Below are positions 56,938 through 64,000 of a DNA stretch of 64,000 nucleotides, in pieces (the stretch's first letter is position 1; the number at the start of each line of letters is the position of its first letter). The position numbers were made by a program, and so were the translations under genes. The DNA is from Pseudomonas sp. TMP9. Its GTDB lineage: Bacteria > Pseudomonadota > Gammaproteobacteria > Pseudomonadales > Pseudomonadaceae. Location of the stretch: contig NZ_CP149803.1 of the NCBI RefSeq assembly GCF_037943105.1, forward strand, positions 2,212,001-2,276,000, given 5' to 3'. The notes below the pieces were generated by a model. It was not told where the DNA came from and made no database searches. It saw nothing but the letters and a program-made list of their open reading frames with translations.

Positions 56938-57564
56938 TTAAGGGCGTGCTTCCACTTCAGCTTCTACGCGGCGATTGACAGCGCGACCGTCTGCACTGGT
57001 GTTATCAGCAACTGGACGAGATTCACCGTAGCCTGCCGCGTTGACGCGGTCACCGCCCACGCCATATTGGTTAACCAGCACATCGCGCACAGCATTAGCA
57101 CGGCGCTCGGATAGGGTCTGGTTGTAAGCATCACTGCCCACAGAGTCGGTATGGCCTTCAACCACGGTGGTGGTTTGTGGGTACTGAGTCAGGAAGTCAG
57201 CCAGATTTTTGATATCGCCATAGCTTTCCGGTTTGACCTGAGCTTTGTCGAAATCAAACTTAACGTCTAGCTCAACACGCACAGCCTCAGCAGGCTCGGC
57301 CACAACCACTTCTTCCACAACTTCTTCAACCATAACAACCTGCTCTTCGCCAGCGCCATGCACCCAGCAATAAGCGGCCGCCATGCCAGCGCCGACAACT
57401 GCACCGCCGCCGGCCCAGGTAGAGCTCTCAATGGCGCCCAGAGCAGCACCGCCGACACCACCAATCGCGGCACAGGTTGGCCAATCCGTTTTCTGCAGCC
57501 CGGCACAACCGGTCAAAAAGGTACTCGCCACAATCAGCGGCAATGCTTTCCTGGTGATGCTCAT
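56938..57564 (-). CDS. OmpA-family lipoprotein with glycine-zipper segment
   Basis: A 208-residue lipoprotein: lipobox TGC in ASTFLTGC, a glycine-rich segment (IGGVGGAALGAIESST, GGGAVVGAGMAAAY), an acidic Val/Glu stretch (VMVEEVVEEVVVAEPAEA), and an OmpA domain (FDFDKAQVKPESYG, VEGHTDSVGSDAYN, NRRVEAEVEA). The start at 57564 has GGGAGA. Outer-membrane anchored, binding peptidoglycan. Confidence 0.9.
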   Translation of the reverse strand: MSITRKALPLIVASTFLTGCAGLQKTDWPTCAAIGGVGGAALGAIESSTWAGGGAVVGAGMAAAYCWVHGAGEEQVVMVEEVVEEVVVAEPAEAVRVELDVKFDFDKAQVKPESYGDIKNLADFLTQYPQTTTVVEGHTDSVGSDAYNQTLSERRANAVRDVLVNQYGVGGDRVNAAGYGESRPVADNTSADGRAVNRRVEAEVEARP

Positions 57565-57729
57565 AAATACGTCTCCCATTGGTAAATCGGTCCAAAACCG
57601 ATGCAATTAAGTAAAGACGCCACTTCCTGAAAACGCCAGAGAATATGCAAACACATTAATTACACGCGCCACGCTAGGTCGTTCTGCTGCTGCACGTTAG
57701 TCTTTTGCGCACTTGAATGAGGAATTGCC

Positions 57730-58227
57730 ATGCTCACAGCACCATCATCCCGCACACCCCAACAAGCGCTCGCCGCTCTATTGGCGCGCTACACCCCAGA
57801 ACGTCTGCTGGTAGTCGGAAGCCGCGAACTGCCTGCTATAGATGCCTTCATCCAAGCGCATCCGAGTTGTCATGTTGCCCACACTGATGCCGGCGCGCTG
57901 CCCACCGAAGTGGCTGCACAACGGTTTGATCTGGCCCTAATTGTTGACTGCCTTGAGCACCTGCCTAAACGCGCGGGGCTGGAACTACTGGGCGGTATTC
58001 GCAACCTGAATGCCAGCCGTATGGCTGTGCTGGTTGATCTGCAAGCCGCTGATTGGCAAGAAACTGATTTTTTCGCCTTGGCTTTGCAGGCCAGCGAGCG
58101 CTTCCAGCGTGACGAACAAACGCTCAACCTGTTTACTTACGACCTGCTCGACTACAAGCAAGTCCCAGACTGGCTGAATGCTAAATTCTGGGCCAACCCT
58201 GAGAACTTCGGTAAGTATTGGTGGTAA
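57730..58227 (+). CDS. Conserved hypothetical protein (DUF6231-like, methyltransferase-like fold)
   Basis: A 165-residue soluble protein. [17 protein letters not shown], then [28 protein letters not shown] resemble the core of a small SAM-type methyltransferase fold, but the SAM-binding glycine motif is weak. Pseudomonas homologues are, as I remember, labelled DUF6231. No function assigned. The next gene starts 4 nt later, so they are likely co-transcribed. Confidence 0.7.
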   Translation: MLTAPSSRTPQQALAALLARYTPERLLVVGSRELPAIDAFIQAHPSCHVAHTDAGALPTEVAAQRFDLALIVDCLEHLPKRAGLELLGGIRNLNASRMAVLVDLQAADWQETDFFALALQASERFQRDEQTLNLFTYDLLDYKQVPDWLNAKFWANPENFGKYWW

Positions 58228-58231
58228 ACGT

Positions 58232-58702
58232 ATGAGCAACGCAGCCTGCCCCTGCGGCAGCAGCCTCCCACTCACAGGATGCTGCGGCCTTTATCATTTG
58301 GGCGCTGCGGCACCCAGTGCTGAAGCGTTGATGCGTTCGCGCTACAGCGCCTATGCATTGGGATTGGTCGATTACCTAGTGCACAGCACATTGCCCGCCC
58401 AACAAAAAAACCTTGATCAGACGGCCATACGGGCATGGAGCCTAAACAGCATGTGGCTGGGCCTTGAGGTGGAGCACGCTGAATTAATCGAAGGTGAACC
58501 GCAGCATGCCTATGTCACCTTTATTGCACGCTGGCTTGATGACGGTGCTGAGCACAGCCACCGCGAACGCTCTGCATTCGTGCGCAATAACGGCAACTGG
58601 TTTTTCATTGACCCCACCGTCGAGTTGAAGACGGGCCGCAATGACCCCTGCCCCTGCATGAGCGCCTTAAAATTCAAAAAGTGTTGTGCAGCCTATTTTT
58701 GA
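58232..58702 (+). CDS. YchJ-family protein with two SEC-C motifs
   Basis: A 156-residue protein. The N-terminal SEC-C motif is [14 protein letters not shown]; the middle is an NTF2-like domain ([20 protein letters not shown]); the C-terminal SEC-C is [20 protein letters not shown] motifs bind zinc. The start at 58232 is chosen because it begins with the SEC-C motif. Function unknown. Confidence 0.9.
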   Translation: MSNAACPCGSSLPLTGCCGLYHLGAAAPSAEALMRSRYSAYALGLVDYLVHSTLPAQQKNLDQTAIRAWSLNSMWLGLEVEHAELIEGEPQHAYVTFIARWLDDGAEHSHRERSAFVRNNGNWFFIDPTVELKTGRNDPCPCMSALKFKKCCAAYF

Positions 58703-58753
58703 CCGCTGAAATGCGCAGTGAGCAAAAGGCAGAGGCTCTCTGCGCAGGGCGCT

Positions 58754-59335
58754 CTAATCTTGCAGTTTCAAATGCGAAATATCAGGCAGCGGCCCAGCTG
58801 GCGCTTTTTTTACTTCACCCATGTCGCTACCGGGCGGCGCCAAGCTGAATTGCGACAAATCCACGTGTGGGGCCGCTGCCTGCGGCTTGCCATCATGAAC
58901 ATCGGCACCCAAGGGTGCGATGCCAAAATCTGGCGCATCCACCTCAGCAAACGCAGCCATGTATTCATCACGCGGCGTTACCTGCAAACGCCCCGCAGGT
59001 GAACGGTCAGCAACAGCCCTAGCAACGTCGGCAACTGGCGAAGCGGCGGGCGCTGAAGTTGGCACGTCTGCCGGTGGGGGTGCCAACTCGATTTCTTCGA
59101 TTTCTTCGTCGAGGCATGTTATCTCGGCCACAGCCCCCGCGCGCTCCAGCGTAGAGCGATATTTCTCTGCTGCAACTGCATCCACGTTGCTTTTGATGAC
59201 GATGCGCCGACCCGAGAACAACAACGCCACACGCTGCTCGTCAGCTTGAAACAGCCTAGCCAAGTTAGCCTTCACCAACTCCAACTGGGCACCGGGAACC
59301 AACTGCGCGCTGAACGCTATTTCGTAGAGAGCCAT
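58754..59335 (-). CDS. Hypothetical protein with small N-terminal domain and disordered tail
   Basis: A 193-residue protein. Residues 1-75 (ALYEIAFSAQLVPG, then RVALLFSGRRIVIKSNVD, AEKYRSTLERAGA) form a small alpha/beta domain that I have seen fused to membrane domains in other proteobacteria. The remaining 115 residues are Pro/Ala/Asp-rich and look disordered. GGAG precedes the ATG at 59335. Function unknown. Confidence 0.7.
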   Translation of the reverse strand: MALYEIAFSAQLVPGAQLELVKANLARLFQADEQRVALLFSGRRIVIKSNVDAVAAEKYRSTLERAGAVAEITCLDEEIEEIELAPPPADVPTSAPAASPVADVARAVADRSPAGRLQVTPRDEYMAAFAEVDAPDFGIAPLGADVHDGKPQAAAPHVDLSQFSLAPPGSDMGEVKKAPAGPLPDISHLKLQD

Positions 59336-59447
59336 GGTCATACTCCTGTCCTATTCATTGCTTAGTATGGCGCAGGTTTTTTTACCGTCACAACAGGTGG
59401 CAGCCAAGCGCTTGCTTGTTACACTGGTGCGACATTCGGAGTATGTA

Positions 59448-59945
59448 ATGCTTTATCAGGCGCAAACGATAAAAATTCTCAGCCTAATGATGTTGTTTGG
59501 CCTTATTTCAGGCCTTGGCGGTTGCTCATCCCTATCTTCTGGTGACTTCAAAGACCCCGAGGTCCGCTTAGTCAATGTTGATGTGGTCAAAGCCAAACTG
59601 CTGGAGCAGCACTTTATGCTGCGCTTTCGCATCGACAATCCCAATAGCTTTAGTCTGCCGGTGCGTGGGCTGGACTATGCGGTCTACTTGAACCAGGTAA
59701 AGCTGGCTGAGGGTGAATCGAATGCATCCTTTACCGTGCCTGCGCAAGGCCACCACAGCTTCAATGTTCCGGTGCGCACCAACCTTTGGCGACACCTTCG
59801 GCAAATCGTCAAAGCCTTGGAAAAACCTGATGAACCTATCCCTTATCGTTTCCAGGGCGCAGTTAAAACTGGCTGGTTATTTGGACGAAGCGTGCACATG
59901 TCGCGCAATGGCGAGATAATTCCTGGCAATCACATTCCGGAGTAA
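59448..59945 (+). CDS. LEA type 2 (WHy domain) lipoprotein
   Basis: A 165-residue protein with a lipoprotein signal (lipobox LGGC). It continues with a WHy-type beta-sandwich ([38 protein letters not shown]). Such LEA-14-like proteins are linked to desiccation and stress. The ATG at 59448 gives a proper signal peptide; the longer upstream frame is rejected. Confidence 0.87.
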   Translation: MLYQAQTIKILSLMMLFGLISGLGGCSSLSSGDFKDPEVRLVNVDVVKAKLLEQHFMLRFRIDNPNSFSLPVRGLDYAVYLNQVKLAEGESNASFTVPAQGHHSFNVPVRTNLWRHLRQIVKALEKPDEPIPYRFQGAVKTGWLFGRSVHMSRNGEIIPGNHIPE

Positions 59946-59950
59946 CTCAC

Positions 59951-60154
59951 ATGACCCAGCAAGAACACGTTCACGGCCCTGACTGCAATCATGACCACGA
60001 CCCTGCTCACAGCCATGACCATGGCCACGTGCACGGGCCCGAGTGTAATCATGGCCACCAAGAACCTGCGCGCAACGCTCTTAAAGACGTAGGCCGGAAC
60101 GATCCCTGCCCTTGCGGCAGTGAGAAAAAATTCAAAAAATGTCACGGCGCGTGA
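59951..60154 (+). CDS. His-rich SEC-C metal-binding miniprotein
   Basis: A 67-residue protein. The N-terminal 35 residues are a His/Asp-rich metal sponge with an internal repeat ([22 protein letters not shown]). The C-terminal 20 residues are a SEC-C motif ([17 protein letters not shown]). It starts 5 nt after the lipoprotein stop and is 7 nt before the next ATG. Zinc or nickel handling is inferred from composition. Confidence 0.82.
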   Translation: MTQQEHVHGPDCNHDHDPAHSHDHGHVHGPECNHGHQEPARNALKDVGRNDPCPCGSEKKFKKCHGA

Positions 60155-60161
60155 TTGCGCA

Positions 60162-60626
60162 ATGAATAACCTCACTCTGCTCGCACTGATTGCCAGCGCC
60201 TTACTGATCACCGCATTGGTGCTCTACGCCCTGCACCTCTGGCGGCGCGTCTGGGCCAAAGAAAAAGTGCAAGCCGAGGCGCACAGCATCCAGCGCGAAC
60301 GCCTTGCCAACGATCTACGCATTCTTACCAGCAGCCTGCTCGACGGTCAGCTGCCGCTGATTGAAGGTGCGATTCGGATCAAAGTGCTGCTGGACAACTA
60401 TGACAATAGTCTCAGTCAACATCAGCGCTGTGAGGTTTTTCATCTGTTGTTCGCGGCAACTGCGCAAGTGCCCACCCATGTCGAGTGGAAGGCGCTGGAG
60501 AAAAGCGTGCGTCGCCAGCATGAGCAGCACTTCAGCGAACTGGAACTTCAGCATAAAGCAGCGGCTCGCGCGGCTGCGCGCTGGTTACTTGATGAAGCCC
60601 TGCCGCCAGTACCTAAAAGCGCCTGA
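60162..60626 (+). CDS. DUF2489-like membrane-anchored protein
   Basis: A 154-residue protein with one N-terminal helix (LLALIASALLITALVLYAL), then a helical cytosolic domain (LLDGQLPLIEGAIRIKVLLDNY) matching DUF2489. Co-transcribed with the preceding small genes. Confidence 0.82.
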   Translation: MNNLTLLALIASALLITALVLYALHLWRRVWAKEKVQAEAHSIQRERLANDLRILTSSLLDGQLPLIEGAIRIKVLLDNYDNSLSQHQRCEVFHLLFAATAQVPTHVEWKALEKSVRRQHEQHFSELELQHKAAARAAARWLLDEALPPVPKSA

Positions 60627-60637
60627 CGTACCTGTCC

Positions 60638-60655
60638 TGCGCCTTGTCAGGCGCA
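60638..60655 (+). terminator. Weak hairpin after the DUF2489 gene
   Basis: TGCGCC (60638-60643), loop TTGTCA, GGCGCA (60650-60655), no U-run. Confidence 0.3.
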
Positions 60656-60756
60656 CGGCCGCTGGATAACGTAGAGCGTTCGCATCTGAGCGCCAAGGCA
60701 CTTGCCGAAAGGCCAATCCCGTCCTGATTGTTTTCCATCTGCAAGGAGCCAGCTGC

Positions 60757-63294
60757 ATGCTAGCGCGCGCATTACGCCCCACGGCCTACCTCAGCCTCGC
60801 CGCCGTTATAACGGCAGTCGTTGCACTCAGTGGCTGTCAGTCATTCTTGAACAGCCGTTACCACGACAGCGTGCCCCCTGACCAAGGCGTCGTTCGCGTC
60901 AAAGGCCTGGCGCAAGGCGTGGTGGTCCGTCGCAATCAGTTGGGCATGCCGCTGATCGAGACTGCCACCTTCCACGACGCCCTTTTCGCCCTAGGCTATG
61001 TGCATGCCAGCGACCGCCTCAGCCAAATGGTCAGCCTGCGCTTGATGGCCGAAGGCCGTCTGGCTGAGATGGCCGGACCCGGCGTGCTGGAAATGGACCG
61101 TTTTATGCGCGCGGTCAATTTGAAGAAAAGCGCTGATGTGCTGTACAGCAATGCATCACCACGGCTTAAGCGTTTCTTCGAAGTCTATGCGCGCGGGGTC
61201 AACGCTTACCTATTCCGCTACCGCGATAAGTTACCCATGGACCTGGCCGAATCCGGTTATCGCCCGGCCTATTGGAAAGCCGAAGATTCGGTGCTGGTCT
61301 TCTGCCTGCTAAATTTTGGCCTTTCGGTAAACCTGCAAGAAGAAATTGCCTCGCTGGTGCTCGCGCAGAAAGTCGGCAGCGAACAACTCGCTTGGCTGCT
61401 GCCGACTTACCCCGACGAACCCTTACCGCTTGAAGAGGCTGCAAAACTTAAAGGCCTCAACCTTAACGGCCAACTGACGGGCCTGAGCGAGGTCAGCGCG
61501 GCCGTCAGCCAATTTGCTGATGCGCATATGCTCGGCGTGGCGGCGTCTAATAATTGGGCCTTCGCCCCACAACGGACGCGCAGCGGCAAAAGCCTGCTGG
61601 CCAACGACACCCACTTGCCACTGTCGATGCCTTCGGTGTGGAACTTTGTGCAGATCCGTTCGCCAAAATTCCAAGCGGCTGGCGTATCGATTGCCGGCGT
61701 ACCGGCTATCGTCGCGGGGTTCAATGGCAAACTCGGCTGGGGCATGACCATGGTCATGGGTGATAACCAAGACGTATTCTTAGAGCAAGTCAGGCGCCAG
61801 AATGGCCGCCTGCACTACCTGGCTGACGGCAAGTGGCTGCCGGCACAACAACGTCAAGAGACGTTCTTTATTAAAGGCCAACGGCCAATCCGCGAGACTA
61901 TTTACGAAACTCGCCACGGCCCACTGCTCAACTCAGTGCTGGGCGAGCGCAAACACAGCCTGCAGCCCATGCAGCTGAGCAGCGGCTATGGCCTGGCGCT
62001 AAAAACCATACAATTCGAAGCGGATAAGACTCTGGATGCCTTCTTCGACCTGTCGCGCGCTCAGTCAGTCGAGCAGGCCTTTGAGGCCACTCGTGAAATC
62101 CGCGCCATGCCGTTGAACATCGTATTTGCCGATGCTCAACATATCGGTTGGCAAGTGACTGGGCGCTTCCCTAATCGCCGTGCCGGCTTAGGGCTGATGC
62201 CCTCGCCGGGCTGGGACAGCCAGTACGACTGGGACGGTTTCGCGGATCCAATGCTGCACCCCTATGACCAAGACCCTGTACAAGGTTGGCTGGGCACAGC
62301 CAATCACCGCACTGTACCGCGCGGGTATGGCATGCAGCTGTCCAACTCCTGGTTTTACCCCGAGCGCGCTGAACGTATTGCCGCACTGGCGGCAACAGGC
62401 AAGCATGACAGCCAGAGCATGATTGCCATGCAGTACGACCAGACCTCACCTTTTGTCGCGAAACTGCAAACTATGCTCAGCGCGCCAGGCATGGCCGAAA
62501 GCCTAAAAAGCGCTATCGATACGCTGCCGGCAGTTGACCGTGACAACGCGCGCGAAGCCTTGAACAGGCTGATGAAGTTTGACGGCAAGATGGCAGCCAG
62601 TTCAGCGGATGCCGCCCTATACAGCGCCTTCCTGTTCCAAAGTGCGCGCGAGACCTTTCTCGACGAGCTGGGTCCCGAAAGCAACCCTGCCTGGAAAGCC
62701 TTGGTCGAAGCGGCCAATAGCTCCTATTCAGCTCAGGCTGATCACCTACTCGGCCGAGAAGACAGCCCATTCTGGAATGACCGCCGCACCGCGCAGCAGG
62801 AAGATAAACCCGCCATTCTGGCGCGAAGCCTGGCAGGTGCAGTCACTTTGCTTGAAAGCACACTGGGCAGCGAGCGCAGCACTTGGCAGTGGGGCAAACT
62901 GCACACCTACAACTGGACCAGTGGCACCAGCCAAATGGCGCAATACATGAGCGCCAGCCAACGCAGTGGCATCAACGCCATCAAAGGCTATCTCGACCGC
63001 GGTCCCTACGTGGCAGGCGGCGATCACAGCACCTTAAACGTAGCGGCTTACAACTGGGGCGAAGACTTCGACACCTGGCTGATCCCCGCCATGCGCATCG
63101 TGGTTGACTTCGGCCGCGAGGAGCCGCTGATCGGCCTAAACAGTTCAGGGCAATCCGGCAACCCCGCCAGCAAACACTATGCCGATGGCATCGATGCTTG
63201 GCTCAAAGGCAGCTACATGAGCTTCCCCTTCAAGTCGCAGAATCTCGATAAGGTGTACGGCACTAAACGGCTCATGCTGATGCCAACAATTTAG
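60757..63294 (+). CDS. quiP: Penicillin acylase family protein, acyl-homoserine lactone acylase QuiP
   Basis: An 845-residue Ntn hydrolase made as a precursor. A lipobox-like LSGC is at residue about 27. The alpha/beta cleavage site precedes catalytic Ser264 in [10 protein letters not shown]. The protein is close along its whole length to the P. aeruginosa QuiP I remember, including [29 protein letters not shown] blocks. QuiP cleaves long-chain acyl-homoserine lactones and can quench quorum sensing. AAGGAG precedes the ATG. No AHL synthase is in the window. Confidence 0.92.
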   Translation: MLARALRPTAYLSLAAVITAVVALSGCQSFLNSRYHDSVPPDQGVVRVKGLAQGVVVRRNQLGMPLIETATFHDALFALGYVHASDRLSQMVSLRLMAEGRLAEMAGPGVLEMDRFMRAVNLKKSADVLYSNASPRLKRFFEVYARGVNAYLFRYRDKLPMDLAESGYRPAYWKAEDSVLVFCLLNFGLSVNLQEEIASLVLAQKVGSEQLAWLLPTYPDEPLPLEEAAKLKGLNLNGQLTGLSEVSAAVSQFADAHMLGVAASNNWAFAPQRTRSGKSLLANDTHLPLSMPSVWNFVQIRSPKFQAAGVSIAGVPAIVAGFNGKLGWGMTMVMGDNQDVFLEQVRRQNGRLHYLADGKWLPAQQRQETFFIKGQRPIRETIYETRHGPLLNSVLGERKHSLQPMQLSSGYGLALKTIQFEADKTLDAFFDLSRAQSVEQAFEATREIRAMPLNIVFADAQHIGWQVTGRFPNRRAGLGLMPSPGWDSQYDWDGFADPMLHPYDQDPVQGWLGTANHRTVPRGYGMQLSNSWFYPERAERIAALAATGKHDSQSMIAMQYDQTSPFVAKLQTMLSAPGMAESLKSAIDTLPAVDRDNAREALNRLMKFDGKMAASSADAALYSAFLFQSARETFLDELGPESNPAWKALVEAANSSYSAQADHLLGREDSPFWNDRRTAQQEDKPAILARSLAGAVTLLESTLGSERSTWQWGKLHTYNWTSGTSQMAQYMSASQRSGINAIKGYLDRGPYVAGGDHSTLNVAAYNWGEDFDTWLIPAMRIVVDFGREEPLIGLNSSGQSGNPASKHYADGIDAWLKGSYMSFPFKSQNLDKVYGTKRLMLMPTI

Positions 63295-63381
63295 AACCCA
63301 TGACCGCTCGTCGCTGGCCACTGAACCATTCGGCTGGCTGCGGCTCAGAGAAGACGGACTTACTCCATAGATCATCACTTT

Positions 63382-63406
63382 AGGGCGCTCATAGCGCCCT
63401 TTCTTT
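63382..63406 (+). terminator. quiP terminator
   Basis: AGGGCGCT (63382-63389), loop CAT, AGCGCCCT (63393-63400), then TTCTTTT. The rest of the gap to 63658 shows only the nadE leader. Confidence 0.85.
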
Positions 63407-63658
63407 TGCCCGTTTTTTGTGCAAAACCATCCCAAAAGCGATCGTCACGTAAAGCCAATAAAAATTTTCAGATAATTTTTGATCTACGGATTAGCTGACG
63501 ACACATTCGTTAGCGTATCCATACACCTCTAGCGTGCACTTCAGCGACCGTTCGACGTAAGCTTTGCAACTTGTACTGAGGTTTGAAGCCTTGCATACAG
63601 GTTTTTCAGCCGCACGAACGGTACAAGTTATGTGTTCTGCTCCCGTGAGGACTTTAAA

Positions 63659-64000
63659 ATGAGTAACCGCCAAGCTGAAATTGCCGCTGCCCTTGAGGTA
63701 GTGCCGGCCTTCGTCAATGAAGCCGATCTAATCGCACAGATCGACAAGCGCAAAGCGTTTATCAAAAACTGCCTAAAGACCTCAGGGTTGAAAGTATTGG
63801 TGCTGGGCATCAGTGGCGGTGTTGACTCACTGACTGCAGGCCGGCTGGCGCAGCTGTCCGTTGAGGAACTTCGCGAAGAAACTGGCGACTCAGCCTACCG
63901 TTTTATCGCTGTTCGTTTGCCCCACGGCACTCAACATGATGAGCACGACGCACAGGCCTCGCTGCAATTTATCCAGGCTGACGAAGCAGACGCGGTGAAT
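63659..64000 (+). CDS. nadE: NH3-dependent NAD+ synthetase (partial, runs off the right edge)
   Basis: 114 codons are visible from ATG 63659, preceded by GAGG. The N-type ATP pyrophosphatase P-loop SGGVDS is present, and [21 protein letters not shown] matches the ammonia-dependent short form of NadE. The C-terminal half is outside the window. It makes NAD+ from nicotinate adenine dinucleotide. Confidence 0.94.
   Translation, partial: MSNRQAEIAAALEVVPAFVNEADLIAQIDKRKAFIKNCLKTSGLKVLVLGISGGVDSLTAGRLAQLSVEELREETGDSAYRFIAVRLPHGTQHDEHDAQASLQFIQADEADAVN

Noticed and set aside
63491..63673. A Cys-rich 60-residue minus-strand frame before nadE
   Set aside because: It overlaps the nadE start and leader, has no ribosome binding site and no family.

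Overview
The window reads as a stretch of Pseudomonas chromosome. The GC-rich coding style, the gene order cysM-rlmD-relA beside gacS-ldhA, the slyB-like gene plus small ORF next to an Mrp antiporter operon, and close matches to remembered P. aeruginosa proteins (QuiP, RimO, DinB, RhlB, DinG, RelA) all point to this genus. The species cannot be fixed from the sequence alone. Most of the window is core chromosome. There is no prophage, CRISPR array, insertion sequence or obvious genomic island.

Layout. 1-3.6 kb: a heavy-metal P-type ATPase cut by the left edge, an almost empty 700-bp gap, and a low-GC orphan zinc metallopeptidase. 3.6-12.4 kb: DAHP synthase, a PilZ protein, a thioredoxin-like/PanE-like/5'-nucleotidase run, a universal stress protein, CysB, a bile-acid:sodium symporter family protein, and two divergent oxidoreductases. 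12.5-22 kb: the stringent-response and Gac block (relA, rlmD, cysM on the minus strand; gacS, ldhA, a CxxC-pair protein and a META lipoprotein on the plus strand). 22.1-26.4 kb: the aapJQMP general amino-acid ABC transporter. 26.8-31.8 kb: an esterase, a cyclic-nucleotide-binding-domain/GGDEF protein, rhlB and dinB. 32.2-32.7 kb: three initiator tRNA genes in 198-bp tandem units. 33-40.3 kb: rimO, a lipoprotein, a GAPDH homologue, an FAD oxidoreductase, and a cysteine-synthase-like/EamA pair. 40.4-46.1 kb: a six-gene Mrp cation/proton antiporter operon with A and B fused. 46.4-64 kb: envelope lipoproteins, pdxH, a beta-lactamase-fold hydrolase, an agarase-like glycoside hydrolase, dinG, a CopD-family membrane protein, a collagen-like secreted protein, several small conserved proteins including SEC-C metal-binding proteins, quiP, and the start of nadE.

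Functional themes. relA and gacS give two global regulators in neighbouring transcription units. cysM, cysB and a second cysteine-synthase-like gene give a sulphur-metabolism theme. Mrp, the symporter, the ATPase and Aap cover ion and nutrient transport. No clearly new multi-gene system is visible. The best leads are local: the triplicated promoter-tRNA-terminator cassette, a leader ORF coupled to a GGDEF gene, a large symmetrical dyad between two oxidoreductases, a hairpin splitting the aap operon, a His-rich SEC-C miniprotein, and several orphan secreted proteins (agarase-like, collagen-like, Peptidase_Mx-like).

All family calls come from reading the sequence and from memory of families. 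No database search was run. Starts differ from the longest open frame where a ribosome binding site or family N-terminus supports a shorter form.
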